A program made the translations under genes and the position numbers. From Mucilaginibacter phenanthrenivorans (lineage in GTDB: Bacteria > Bacteroidota > Bacteroidia > Sphingobacteriales > Sphingobacteriaceae): a DNA stretch of 64,000 bases. Under the pieces are notes generated by a model that was given only the letters and a program-made list of their open reading frames with translations, did no database searches and was not told the DNA's origin. The stretch spans positions 248,001-312,000 of the forward strand of contig NZ_JAHVAP010000001.1 in NCBI RefSeq assembly GCF_024721155.1, written 5' to 3'. Each line of letters starts with the position of its first letter. Position 1 is the stretch's first letter. Positions 8,266 to 17,400 of the stretch are shown in pieces.

Positions 8266-8345
8266 TTTATTCCTTAAAAAAACTTTATAATAATTCATTG
8301 CCTTACGGTGATCGAAACCGCCAGATACCAATTTTTGATAATTGA
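8266..8345 (-). pseudogene. Remnant of an ndpA-like gene 3-prime end
   Basis: Read on the minus strand this stretch encodes GGFDHRKAMNYYKVFLRNK, closely matching the C-terminus of the neighbouring nucleoid protein (KGFDDGKAMNYYKVFFKEEA). The DNA is also alignable to 8451-8520. No upstream coding part of a second copy exists; the frame instead runs antisense into the ferritin-like gene. It looks like a decayed partial duplication. Confidence 0.5.
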
Positions 8346-8450
8346 TTTCGGACAATTGCATTTTAAGTGAAAATCGGAATGATCTAATAATCAGAATGTT
8401 TCACTTTGTTCCAGGTGTTCCACTTGTAAAAATGGAACGCTTTGGAACGC

Positions 8451-9512
8451 TTATGCCTCTTCTTTAAAAAATACCTTATAGTAGTTCATTGCCTTGCCAT
8501 CGTCAAATCCCTTTTCAATTAAATCTTTATTTCCGTGAATGTAGATGTGGAAATTCTTATCAAGCTTTAATACGCTTTTATAAACCTTGGCCTGCTTCTT
8601 TACTGCATTATCCGAAATTTCGAAGGTATCGGCGATTGGCGTATCAAACTCCTGTTCGTATTGGCTTTTAAAGTTTTTGAACGATTCAATCGCCTGGGGA
8701 TTACCTAACACTTCACCGGTAAACTCGTCCATATCAAACGTATCCTTTTCCTTAAAGTATTTCATGGAGCGGTTTAACAAGTCGATCTTATCGGCCTTGC
8801 TCATTTCAAATTCATCGTCCAACTTATTGGTTACGAAATTTTTATAAATGCCGAGCGCATTGCTGGTTTGATTAAAACTATCGTTGCGGATCTTGAGCTG
8901 TAAAAAGTCATCCTTCCAGTAAACGGCAGCATCCTGGCCGCCGCTGTTGTTCTTATCTATCACAACAACTTTATAGCCGTTTTCCTTTTCAATATTGAAG
9001 ATCAACGCGCCTTTATCCAGCTTATTAATATTTATTGCATTTTCCTCGTAATCAACCTGGAAGCCACCTTTATCGGGATATACCTTTAAGTAGGTCTCTT
9101 TGTTTTCTGATTTAAAGATGCCTATCGCATCGAGCGGGTTGCCTTCAATCTGTACTTTGTTAAAATAAACCACATAAAGCTCGCCGCCTTTAATATTGGG
9201 GTGTGTGGTAACCTTATAAAGAAACTTAGCGATCAACTCAGAAGCTTCATGAAATTTCTCCTTTTGTTCGAAGATCCGGGTAACAAAATGATGGATCTCG
9301 TTCAGGTTAAGATCACCGCTGCTATGGGTTAGGTGATAAACTTCGTTTACTTTTTCAAATGGCTTCAAAAAATACTGCATCAGCAGGTTAGGGACGATCT
9401 CATCCTTTAACTCCAACGGATTATCAGATAGGGAATACATCTCATTTATTGACGGATTGCCAACATGGTGTACAGAAATAGTATCGAGCGAGGCTTCAAA
9501 AAATGTTACCAT
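8451..9512 (-). CDS. Nucleoid-associated protein (NdpA/YejK family)
   Basis: Probable 37-kDa nucleoid-associated protein of the NdpA/YejK family, a group of DNA-associated proteins of poorly defined role. I place the start at the ATG giving MVTFFEASLDTISVHHVGN, because the preceding 50 codons of the longer frame look like untranslated leader and the family begins this way; this gives 353 residues. Family-like features include an N-terminal alpha/beta segment, a central region on binding partners (GELYVVYFNKVQIEGNPLDAIG, residues about 115-140), and the C-terminal GKAMNYYKVFFKEEA. The start is divergent from mnmE across about 150 bases. A partial copy of its 3-prime end lies just downstream. 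Confidence 0.85.
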   Translation of the reverse strand: MVTFFEASLDTISVHHVGNPSINEMYSLSDNPLELKDEIVPNLLMQYFLKPFEKVNEVYHLTHSSGDLNLNEIHHFVTRIFEQKEKFHEASELIAKFLYKVTTHPNIKGGELYVVYFNKVQIEGNPLDAIGIFKSENKETYLKVYPDKGGFQVDYEENAININKLDKGALIFNIEKENGYKVVVIDKNNSGGQDAAVYWKDDFLQLKIRNDSFNQTSNALGIYKNFVTNKLDDEFEMSKADKIDLLNRSMKYFKEKDTFDMDEFTGEVLGNPQAIESFKNFKSQYEQEFDTPIADTFEISDNAVKKQAKVYKSVLKLDKNFHIYIHGNKDLIEKGFDDGKAMNYYKVFFKEEA

Positions 9513-9661
9513 AATTGATTGCGAAGATAAGTTTTTTAGGGAAGCCCGTGGTTCATAGTTGATAGTTCGTTGCTTAAGTTGTTTATGGCTTAGCGGTAAC
9601 AAAAGATTGGCCTTAAATGCCGAACTTCGCATTTTGAACAGGAGCCTTAGCAAACGCTCCA

Positions 9662-11047
9662 ATGACTAATAATACAATGACTAACGACCAAACAATAGTA
9701 GCGCTCGCCACCCCAAACGGAACCGGTGCAATAGGCATTATCCGTCTTTCGGGCCCTGAGGCTATTACTATAGCAAACGGCGTCTTTAAAGGCAAGGACC
9801 TAACTAAGCAAGCCTCGCATACCATCCATTTTGGTGGCATTGCCGACGGCGATATTGTTTTGGATGAGGTTTTAGTTTCATTATTTGTAGCTCCGCGCTC
9901 CTATACCCGTGAAAATGTGGTGGAGATTTCATGCCATGGATCGGCATATATCATTGAATCTATTATAAAACTCCTTATTAAAAAGGGAGCCAGATCTGCA
10001 AAAGCAGGGGAGTTCACATTGCGTGCGTTTTTAAATGGCCAACTTGATCTGTCGCAGGCTGAGGCAGTGGCAGACCTTATTGCTTCAAATTCAAAAGCAT
10101 CGCAGCAGGTGGCCTTAAACCAGCTTAGGGGAGGGTTTAGTAACCAATTGCAGGTACTGCGCGATCAGTTGGTGCAATTTGCCTCGCTAATAGAACTGGA
10201 ACTTGATTTTGCGGAAGAAGATGTAGAATTCGCAAACCGCGATCAACTCAAAAAATTGATCAACGAAATAAATAAGGTTATCGGCAACCTGATCCGCTCG
10301 TTTGAATTGGGTAATGCCATTAAGCAGGGTGTTAATACCGTAATTGCGGGCAGGCCAAATGCAGGTAAATCAACCCTGTTAAATGCTTTATTGAACGAGG
10401 AACGGGCTATAGTAAGCCATATACCCGGCACCACGCGCGACACTATTGAAGAAGTACTGAATATAAACGGGATAAATTTCAGGTTGATAGATACTGCAGG
10501 CATCCGCGAGGCAACGGATGCCATAGAGCAGATAGGCGTACAACGTACTATGGAAAAGATCAGCCAGTCGGCTTTGCTGATCTATTTATTTGATGCTGAA
10601 CAAATTACCGGTGAAGAACTACAACAAGATATTGAAAGCCTGCAGAAACCAGGCATTAACATGCTGGTAGTTGCCAACAAATCAGATTTACCGGAACAAG
10701 CCTCCAAGCTTTCGAACTTACGGACGTCAGGATTTTCAGACTTTCTCTCTATTTCTGCTAAGGAAAAGCTGCACATTGATGAGTTGAAAAATAAAATTTA
10801 TTCATCGGCTATAAAGGATCAGCTAACCGGCGATGAAACGCTGGTAACAAACATCCGCCATTTGGAAGCACTGCAAAAAACTGAGGAAGCTTTAATTCGT
10901 GTGCTAAGCGGCATGGATGAAGTAACCTCTGATTTCCTGGCGATGGATATTAAACAGGCATTACACTATTTAGGTGAGATTACCGGAGCAGTTACTACAG
11001 ATGATTTGCTGGAAAATATCTTTAGTAAATTTTGTATCGGCAAGTAG
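9662..11047 (+). CDS. mnmE: tRNA uridine-5-carboxymethylaminomethyl(34) synthesis GTPase MnmE
   Basis: GTPase that, with MnmG, installs the carboxymethylaminomethyl group on U34 of certain tRNAs. The 461 residues show the N-terminal tetrahydrofolate-binding domain starting TIVALATPNGTGAIGIIRLSG, a helical domain, and an inserted G domain. The G domain has GRPNAGKS (about 230-237), a threonine-rich switch GTTRDT, DTAGIRE (about 277-283) and NKSD (about 339-342). The protein ends in the diagnostic C-terminal FCIGK with the catalytic cysteine. The start is the first ATG; an alternative ATG five codons later is possible. MnmG is not in the window. Confidence 0.97.
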   Translation: MTNNTMTNDQTIVALATPNGTGAIGIIRLSGPEAITIANGVFKGKDLTKQASHTIHFGGIADGDIVLDEVLVSLFVAPRSYTRENVVEISCHGSAYIIESIIKLLIKKGARSAKAGEFTLRAFLNGQLDLSQAEAVADLIASNSKASQQVALNQLRGGFSNQLQVLRDQLVQFASLIELELDFAEEDVEFANRDQLKKLINEINKVIGNLIRSFELGNAIKQGVNTVIAGRPNAGKSTLLNALLNEERAIVSHIPGTTRDTIEEVLNINGINFRLIDTAGIREATDAIEQIGVQRTMEKISQSALLIYLFDAEQITGEELQQDIESLQKPGINMLVVANKSDLPEQASKLSNLRTSGFSDFLSISAKEKLHIDELKNKIYSSAIKDQLTGDETLVTNIRHLEALQKTEEALIRVLSGMDEVTSDFLAMDIKQALHYLGEITGAVTTDDLLENIFSKFCIGK

Positions 11048-11388
11048 TTAACATAAATATCTAATTTTCAGATATTCATGTTAAATTCACAGAAAATCAA
11101 AATCCCATTTAATGATTTTAATAGCTACTTCACCCATGCTAAGCTAATACTTAAACAGACACAAAGTAAGCCACCACCAACAACGTGCTGGGCTTTATAT
11201 TTAGCAAAAGCGTAGCGCTTTTACTTCGTTACCGCTTAGTTAAATAATTACTTGAAAATATTAATATTATTGATTGCGAAAACTTTAATTATTTTAGTGA
11301 TAAATGTTTATTAAACTTTTAATTTAAACGATTATAGATAAACAGGGCAACCTTTATCTAACTAAGCAATACTATTCCTTTAAGCGCT
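11048..11388. other. Intergenic region between mnmE and the sensor kinase gene
   Basis: 341 AT-rich bases. Two small hairpins are visible: AATATCT/AGATATT (11056-11062 with 11070-11076) and AAAAGCG/CGCTTTT (11206-11212 with 11216-11222). Neither has a proper T run, so a terminator for mnmE is possible but unproven. The kinase promoter should lie in the last 150 bases; no clear motif is seen. Confidence 0.4.
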
Positions 11389-14355
11389 GTGCATAAATTT
11401 TACAGATGTATTTTATTGCTTTTATTGCCAGTGCTGGCAAAGGCCCAGTCTTTTACTCCCAACCCTGACTTACGCTTTGAAAACTTTAATAGTCAAAATC
11501 ATTTTACAAGCCGCCAAATATTAAGCGTCGCATTAGATAAGCATGGTTATGTTTGGACAAGCGGCTCTGGTATCCAGCGTTTTGACGGCTATAAAACAGT
11601 AGAATTCAGTAGTTTTAATAACAGCCGGCGCACTGTAAGAGATAGTTATGCCCATATTATTGCCGATAATGACGGCCGAATTTGGGCCAGTTCAGGAGGG
11701 TTGAGCTACTATGACGATAACAGCGACAGCTTTATCTATCTTGAACCGGACGGTAAAATGGCTCCATTTACGTTTGCCCATGCCTTGTCTGTTGAAGGGG
11801 ATTATTTATGGTTTGTTTGTGATTACGGGCTGACAAAAATCAATGTCCGTACTCTTAAAATAACATATACATCTTTGGTTAATGTTATCGATCCCCTTTG
11901 TTCCTATATGGTTGATAAAAATACATTGCTGGTATCAAGCCGGCAAAAAGTATATTTATATAATACAGGTAAGGATACTTATAGTGAAATGGTACTCACT
12001 TATAATAATTCGCTGGTAAAAATATACGGAGCCATCAGAACAGGCAGCGAAGTGCTGCTGGGTACAACCCGCGGTTTGTTCAAATTGAAAAATCTGAAAG
12101 ATATCAGCCTTGTAAGTCCCGCAACTAAAGATATTGAGATAGATGATTTGCTTTTTTTGCCGGATGACAAAGGCAAACGGCACCTCTATATGGCAACCGA
12201 CGGAAAGGGACTTATGGTTTATAATACGGCAGAGAAAAGAATAGAGGCGACTTATCTACACGATGAAAATAATCCTTACTCGCTTCCCACTAACATAATT
12301 ATTGGCATGTGTACCGACAGCACCGGAAGATTATGGATGGCTACACAAACAGGCATCAGCATGCTTAGCAAATATAACCAGCAATGGAAAATACGATATA
12401 TTGATAGAAAAGATGCAGAAGAAAACAGTGTGACTAAAATAGCGCGGGATAACAATGATAGCTCAAAGGTTTGGCTGGCATGTTATAACCGTGGAATGAT
12501 GCGTATTGACTGGGCCACCAAAACAATTGAAAAAGTCTATTGCACCAGCCCGGAAATGGGCCAGATTAATGACTTTGCCCATATATCGAAGCATAGGTGG
12601 CTGCTGGTTACATCGAAAAAAATAATGGAGTGGTCGCCCGAAAAGGGCATTATTGCTATGCAGGCATTGCCGCTTCCTGATTCACTGTCTCTGGGATGTT
12701 ATATCCGGAAAATTATTTTGGCTGATAGCAGGGCTTGTTATATAACTACCAACAAGGGATTATTCAGGTATGATTTAACGAAAAAAAAAATCACCATTGA
12801 AATAGCCGCCGACAAAGACGAAGGTAGGCTACATGTGCATACGACGGACCTTGTTAATGGATTTTATGATAACGGTGAACTTTGGATTGGCTCCCGTAAC
12901 GGATTAATCAATTTCAATATATCGGCAAAAACGGTTGAGCGATATAACGGAAAGCCGTATAAAGATTATTTTACATTTGATATAACTAAAGCCGGTAACA
13001 ACAAGATTTTATGTTCAGTGCTTAGTGGTTTGGCAATTTTTAACCGGCAAAGCAACAGCTTTAAAATAATCAATAAGCTGGCAGACTTAATCAAACCAAC
13101 CTGCATAGCAGCGGGCTCAAGCGGCGGGGATATTTTGTTAGGCACTGAAGTCGGCCTAATGAAATTTGATTTTAAGAAGCTTACAGCGGTGCAGGTTGAA
13201 ACGGATAATGAGCTAATGAGGGTGGTGCCAAAATCTTCGTTTAGCGCCATTGGAAATGATATGGCCGTTGGTTTTATGGGCGGTTATGCCTATTACCAGC
13301 CTGGCGCCGAAAACTGGCTCAAAGTTTCCAGGCCTATAATCGAAGGACTGTCGGTAAACAACAGGCCGGTTTTAAATAGCTATTCAAATAAAAAACTACG
13401 TTTTAGTTATATAGATAACTCGGTTAATATACTTTTTACTGCTTTCCTATACAGCAGCCCCGACGATATCAGGTTTAGGTATCAGCTGAAGGGAGCCGAT
13501 AAAGGCTGGCAATACCCGGATAACCAGCGGAGCGCTAATTACGCACAACTGCCTTCGGGCAGTTACACTTTTTACGTTCAAAGCGGCGATAAAAATGATA
13601 ACTGGAACCCAGCGCTTGCATCGCTGGATTTTGTGATTGCCCCGCCATTTTGGGCTACCTGGTGGTTCCGCATATTGATTGTGCTGATACTTGCCTCAAT
13701 TTTATACCAGCTATATCAATATAAAATAAATCATATTAAAGCAATTGAACGCATTCGCCAAAATATAGCGTCTGACTTTCACGACGACCTGGGCAGCACG
13801 CTTAGCAGTATTTCTATTTTTAGCGAGGTTGCCGTTCAAAAAACTGATACTGACCTGCCGGGAGTAAAAACTATGATTGGCGACATTGGTGCGCGCGCAC
13901 GGGCCATGATACATTCCATGAATGATATGGTTTGGACTATAAAGCCCGAGAACGACAACCTCTATAAGCTAATGCAGCGTATGGAAGAGTTTAGTTACCC
14001 GGTTGCCGAGGCAAAAGAGATACAGCTTGCTTTTTTTATGGATGAAAACCTATATAATATTAAAACCGATATGGTTAAACGTAAAAACTTATTTTTAATA
14101 TTTAAAGAGGCTTTTAATAATGCCATAAAATACAGCGGTGCCGGCAACATACAGGTTAAATTTAAACTAACCCATAACAAAACACTGCTAATGCAGATAA
14201 CCGATAATGGTTGTGGGTTTAATTATGAACGCAGGCGACCGGGGAATGGACTGGCAAACATGCATAAAAGGGCCGTCGAGATTAAAGGTAAACTGACAGT
14301 TTTAACAACACCCGGAAAGGGTACGGATATAAATATTATTTGTAAAATCGCATAA
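11389..14355 (+). CDS. Sensor histidine kinase with extracytoplasmic beta-propeller (Reg_prop/Y_Y_Y type)
   Basis: A 988-residue inner-membrane sensor kinase. A signal peptide (HKFYRCILLLLLPVLAKAQ) precedes an extracytoplasmic region of repeated propeller blades (about residues 25-690; for example GRIWASSGGLSYYDD and GRLWMATQTGISML). A Y_Y_Y-like sandwich (about 690-750, LPSGSYTFYVQSGD) and one membrane helix (about 752-775) follow. The cytoplasmic part has a HisKA_3 helix with the phospho-acceptor H798 in SDFHDDLGSTLSS, and a HATPase domain with FKEAFNNAIKYSG, DNGCGFN and GNGLANM. Translation starts at GTG. It lacks the receiver and AraC domains of SusR-like hybrid kinases; the separate response regulator lies 41 bases downstream. 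The ligand is unknown but the neighbours suggest control of the surface-protein genes. Confidence 0.93.
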   Translation: MHKFYRCILLLLLPVLAKAQSFTPNPDLRFENFNSQNHFTSRQILSVALDKHGYVWTSGSGIQRFDGYKTVEFSSFNNSRRTVRDSYAHIIADNDGRIWASSGGLSYYDDNSDSFIYLEPDGKMAPFTFAHALSVEGDYLWFVCDYGLTKINVRTLKITYTSLVNVIDPLCSYMVDKNTLLVSSRQKVYLYNTGKDTYSEMVLTYNNSLVKIYGAIRTGSEVLLGTTRGLFKLKNLKDISLVSPATKDIEIDDLLFLPDDKGKRHLYMATDGKGLMVYNTAEKRIEATYLHDENNPYSLPTNIIIGMCTDSTGRLWMATQTGISMLSKYNQQWKIRYIDRKDAEENSVTKIARDNNDSSKVWLACYNRGMMRIDWATKTIEKVYCTSPEMGQINDFAHISKHRWLLVTSKKIMEWSPEKGIIAMQALPLPDSLSLGCYIRKIILADSRACYITTNKGLFRYDLTKKKITIEIAADKDEGRLHVHTTDLVNGFYDNGELWIGSRNGLINFNISAKTVERYNGKPYKDYFTFDITKAGNNKILCSVLSGLAIFNRQSNSFKIINKLADLIKPTCIAAGSSGGDILLGTEVGLMKFDFKKLTAVQVETDNELMRVVPKSSFSAIGNDMAVGFMGGYAYYQPGAENWLKVSRPIIEGLSVNNRPVLNSYSNKKLRFSYIDNSVNILFTAFLYSSPDDIRFRYQLKGADKGWQYPDNQRSANYAQLPSGSYTFYVQSGDKNDNWNPALASLDFVIAPPFWATWWFRILIVLILASILYQLYQYKINHIKAIERIRQNIASDFHDDLGSTLSSISIFSEVAVQKTDTDLPGVKTMIGDIGARARAMIHSMNDMVWTIKPENDNLYKLMQRMEEFSYPVAEAKEIQLAFFMDENLYNIKTDMVKRKNLFLIFKEAFNNAIKYSGAGNIQVKFKLTHNKTLLMQITDNGCGFNYERRRPGNGLANMHKRAVEIKGKLTVLTTPGKGTDINIICKIA

Positions 14356-14396
14356 GTATGTGAGGGGCATTGATATATATATCAGTTACATTAGAG

Positions 14397-15038
14397 ATGA
14401 ATATGCCAATTAAGGTTTTGATAGTTGAGGATAATGCAAACCTGCGCCAGGCGCTCAAAAGCCTGATAGCCTTGTCTGACGATTTTATTTGCGTAGGTGA
14501 TGACGACCACTGCAAATCCGAAATTGTTTTTGATGATAATAACGTACCTGACGTGATACTGATGGATATTGATTTGCCGGGTGAAAACGGCATATCATAT
14601 ACCCGCCGCATAAAAGAAAAATTTCCTTTCATAAATATTTTAATGCTGACAGTTATTGAGCAGGAAGACAAAATAATGGAGGCTATTTACGCAGGTGCAA
14701 CCGGCTATTTGATAAAAAGCGCTATCCCCGAAAATATACTCGAAAACATAAGGATACTTTATAAAGGCGGCTCGCCGCTTACACCATCCATTGCCCGCAT
14801 CATATTCCAAAACGTACAAAACCAGCAGCCAAATAAAAAGGAAAAAGTGCACTTAAACACCCGCGAAACCGAGGTGCTTGCCGGTTTGGTAAAAGGATTA
14901 ACTTATAAAATGATAGCTGCAAAACATTTTATTTCTGTTGATACCGTACGCTCGTACATTCGTTGTGTCTATGAAAAACTGGAAGTGCATTCCCGCTCCG
15001 AAGCTATTGTTAAAGCGCTTAATGATAAATTGATTTAA
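14397..15038 (+). CDS. LuxR/NarL-family response regulator
   Basis: A 213-residue DNA-binding response regulator, the likely partner of the kinase encoded immediately upstream (both are NarL/HisKA_3 type). The receiver domain (about 1-120) has the acidic pair E11-D12, the phospho-acceptor D57 in LMDIDLPGENG, a threonine in MLTVIEQ and a lysine in GYLIKSA. The C-terminal LuxR helix-turn-helix (about 150-213) reads LNTRETEVLAGLVKGLTYK followed by the recognition part SVDTVRSYIRCVYEKL. The ATG at 14397 is preferred over a TTG nine codons upstream because the receiver fold begins PIKVLIVEDN. Confidence 0.95.
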   Translation: MNMPIKVLIVEDNANLRQALKSLIALSDDFICVGDDDHCKSEIVFDDNNVPDVILMDIDLPGENGISYTRRIKEKFPFINILMLTVIEQEDKIMEAIYAGATGYLIKSAIPENILENIRILYKGGSPLTPSIARIIFQNVQNQQPNKKEKVHLNTRETEVLAGLVKGLTYKMIAAKHFISVDTVRSYIRCVYEKLEVHSRSEAIVKALNDKLI

Positions 15039-15177
15039 TTGCGGTATTCATATAAAGAATAATATTATTAAAAACTATTTTTATTAATTTTCACATATTT
15101 ATGCGTTGTGAAGGCGCAAGTTAAACTGCAGTTTTGCTACTGAACCACCTGTGTCATAGTTATAAAACTGCGGTCTT

Positions 15178-17331
15178 ATGAAAATCAAACATTTACTTAT
15201 CTATCTTTTATTAATATTTATTGTAGTAGCATCATGCGGTAAAGAAGGGCTTCAGGGCCCGGAGGGCGCCGCCGGCCCAGCTGGTGCTACAGGTGCAAAA
15301 GGTGATACCGGGTTACCCGGTCCTACCGGCCCCGCCGGTACCGATGGCTCAATAATTTATAGCGGTAACGGCGTGCCGTCAAATACCGTTGGCAAAACCG
15401 GTGATTATTACCTTGATAAATCTTCCGGGAATTTATACGGTCCAAAAACAGCGACTGGATGGGCTGCTCCCTTGCCACTAGTAGGGGGGATGGGCCCTGC
15501 GGGAGCGACGGGTGCTACAGGGGCAACAGGTGCCTCCGGCGCTGCGGGAACACCGGGCAGCAAAATATACAGTGGTACGGGCGCGCCATCGCAAACACTT
15601 GGCGTAGTTGGCGACTACTACCTTGATAAAACCAATCTTCTTCTTTACGGCCCTAAGAATACTTCCTGGGGTGCCGGGCTATTATTAATGGGTGCGCAGG
15701 GCGTCCAGGGTCCGGTTGGCCCTCCGGGTGCTGATGGCAGCGTTATATACAGCGGCACAGGCGCGCCAGTGACCAGGCTCGGACAAAACGGCGATTACTA
15801 TTTCGATAAAGCATCGGGCGGGTTGTACGGCCCCAAAACCATTGCAGGCTGGGGCGCGGCTACCTCATTAAAAGGACCTGCAGGTTCAAATGGGAGTAAC
15901 GGCAGTAATGGCTCAAACGGAACCAATGGAACTAACGGGAACACGGTATTAAGCGGCAATGGTGCGCCATCAAATACCGTTGGGGTAAACGGCGATTTTT
16001 ATTTAGATATAAGCACTTACCTGTTTTACGGCCCTAAAGCCGCAAACGCATGGAGTACCCGAGTTTTATTAAAAGGCGCGCAGGGGCCGCAAGGCCCGGT
16101 TGGCCCCGCGGGCGCCGATGGCAGCATTATTTACAGCGGTAACGGGGCGCCGGGCGTTGCACTTGGCAACAACGGCGATTATTATTTTGATAAAACCGCA
16201 GGCGCCCTGTACGGGCCAAAGACCAATGCAGGCTGGGGAGCGTCCACCGTATTGATGGGGGCCAACGGCACCAATGGAACAAATGGCGCCAACGGCACAA
16301 ATGGTAACACGGTTTTAAGCGGCAGCGGCGCACCATCAAATACGGTCGGCCAAAACGGCGATTACTACCTGGATATAACTACCTATAGATTATACGGCCC
16401 AAAATCAGGCAACGCATGGTCAACCAGTGTTTTACTGATGGGCGCCCAAGGTGCCCAGGGCCCGGTTGGCCCTGCGGGCGCCGATGGCAGTATTATTTAT
16501 AGCGGTAATGGTGTGCCGAACGTATCAGTAGGAACAACGGGTGATTATTATTTTGATAAAACCAATAGAGCACTTTACGGGCCAAAGGGACGGACGTGGG
16601 GTAGCCCAACCTCATTGGTTGGTGCAACAGGGGCAACGGGTAACACCGGCGCTGCGGGTGCAAATGGAAACACAATACTCAACGGCACCGGGGCTCCGGC
16701 AAACTCGCTTGGTAACAACGGTGATTTTTATCTTGACGTAAATACCTACTTGCTTTATGGCCCTAAAACTGCGGGTGCCTGGGGTGCTGGTGTCTCGTTA
16801 AAGGCAGCATCATCCGGCGGTGCACACATCACAGCCTTTGAAACTTTAGCTGGCTCCGTGTTAAATTGGGCGGTTCCGCCCGGGTCTATTACATCAGGAC
16901 CGCCAACGTCATTTGTTTTAAGCTACCAAAAGCCAGGCGGGCCTCCTATTGCGGCCAATTCATTCAAGCTTCCTGATTCGGTTGCAACAAGTATCGATAG
17001 CGGTATTGTTTTGGTTTATCTCCACATTGCAACCACGGGTGCTAACAGCAACTGGATACAGCTATCATATTCTAATGCGCTGGCCGCTAATAATTTGCAG
17101 TACTATACCTTTAAAACTATCAAAGCATCCGATGGGCTGTTTATAGAAGTGAGGTGCGATATTTCAAACACCAGCACAGGGTCATCAATCATGCTTAATA
17201 TAGATAAAGTGAGAGTGGTAGTTGTGCCAAGCACACAGACCGGTGCCCTGGGTACCACACGCAGGCAGCCTCTAAGCCACACCATGCAGCAACTGCACTT
17301 AAACGATAAAAGTTTTAAATCGATAAAATAA
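15178..17331 (+). CDS. Collagen-like repeat lipoprotein
   Basis: A 717-residue surface or outer-membrane lipoprotein. The signal peptide ends in the lipobox VVASC with C20 as the lipidated cysteine. A Gly-X-Y collagen-like tract follows (GPEGAAGPAGATGAKGDTG). About eight copies of a roughly 60-residue unit then run to residue 540. Each has a core of about 45 residues (IYSGNGAP...GDYYLDK...LYGPK...GW) separated by short collagen-like or SNGSNG-type linkers. Units alternate between a DGSIIYSG/YYFDK form and an NTVLSG/YLDI form, suggesting growth by doublets. The last 175 residues form a distinct non-repetitive domain. No enzyme motif is seen. Likely an extended stalk or adhesin-like coat protein; function unknown. 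A different barrel gene follows after a hairpin. Confidence 0.85.
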   Translation: MKIKHLLIYLLLIFIVVASCGKEGLQGPEGAAGPAGATGAKGDTGLPGPTGPAGTDGSIIYSGNGVPSNTVGKTGDYYLDKSSGNLYGPKTATGWAAPLPLVGGMGPAGATGATGATGASGAAGTPGSKIYSGTGAPSQTLGVVGDYYLDKTNLLLYGPKNTSWGAGLLLMGAQGVQGPVGPPGADGSVIYSGTGAPVTRLGQNGDYYFDKASGGLYGPKTIAGWGAATSLKGPAGSNGSNGSNGSNGTNGTNGNTVLSGNGAPSNTVGVNGDFYLDISTYLFYGPKAANAWSTRVLLKGAQGPQGPVGPAGADGSIIYSGNGAPGVALGNNGDYYFDKTAGALYGPKTNAGWGASTVLMGANGTNGTNGANGTNGNTVLSGSGAPSNTVGQNGDYYLDITTYRLYGPKSGNAWSTSVLLMGAQGAQGPVGPAGADGSIIYSGNGVPNVSVGTTGDYYFDKTNRALYGPKGRTWGSPTSLVGATGATGNTGAAGANGNTILNGTGAPANSLGNNGDFYLDVNTYLLYGPKTAGAWGAGVSLKAASSGGAHITAFETLAGSVLNWAVPPGSITSGPPTSFVLSYQKPGGPPIAANSFKLPDSVATSIDSGIVLVYLHIATTGANSNWIQLSYSNALAANNLQYYTFKTIKASDGLFIEVRCDISNTSTGSSIMLNIDKVRVVVVPSTQTGALGTTRRQPLSHTMQQLHLNDKSFKSIK

Positions 17332-17340
17332 CGCTTTGTG

Positions 17341-17373
17341 TGCCGGTAACACGCCGGCATACATTTTTTATTT
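17341..17373 (+). terminator. Hairpin with T run between collagen-like and barrel genes
   Basis: TGCCGG (17341-17346) pairs with CCGGCA (17354-17359), followed closely by a T-rich stretch (17364-17373). It starts ten bases after the stop of the lipoprotein gene. It may terminate fully or only partly, reducing expression of the downstream genes. Confidence 0.6.
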
Positions 17374-17400
17374 GCCCCACCGTTCACCTTGCCAAAACAA

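Noticed and set aside
8014..8361. Minus-strand 115-codon frame as a real gene
   Set aside because: Only its first 30 codons resemble NdpA; the rest is antisense to the ferritin-like gene. Kept only as a pseudogene fragment.
15343..16790. Regular DNA repeats considered as a CRISPR-like array
   Set aside because: The repeats are coding, diverged at synonymous sites and about 180 bases long; there is no spacer structure or cas gene.
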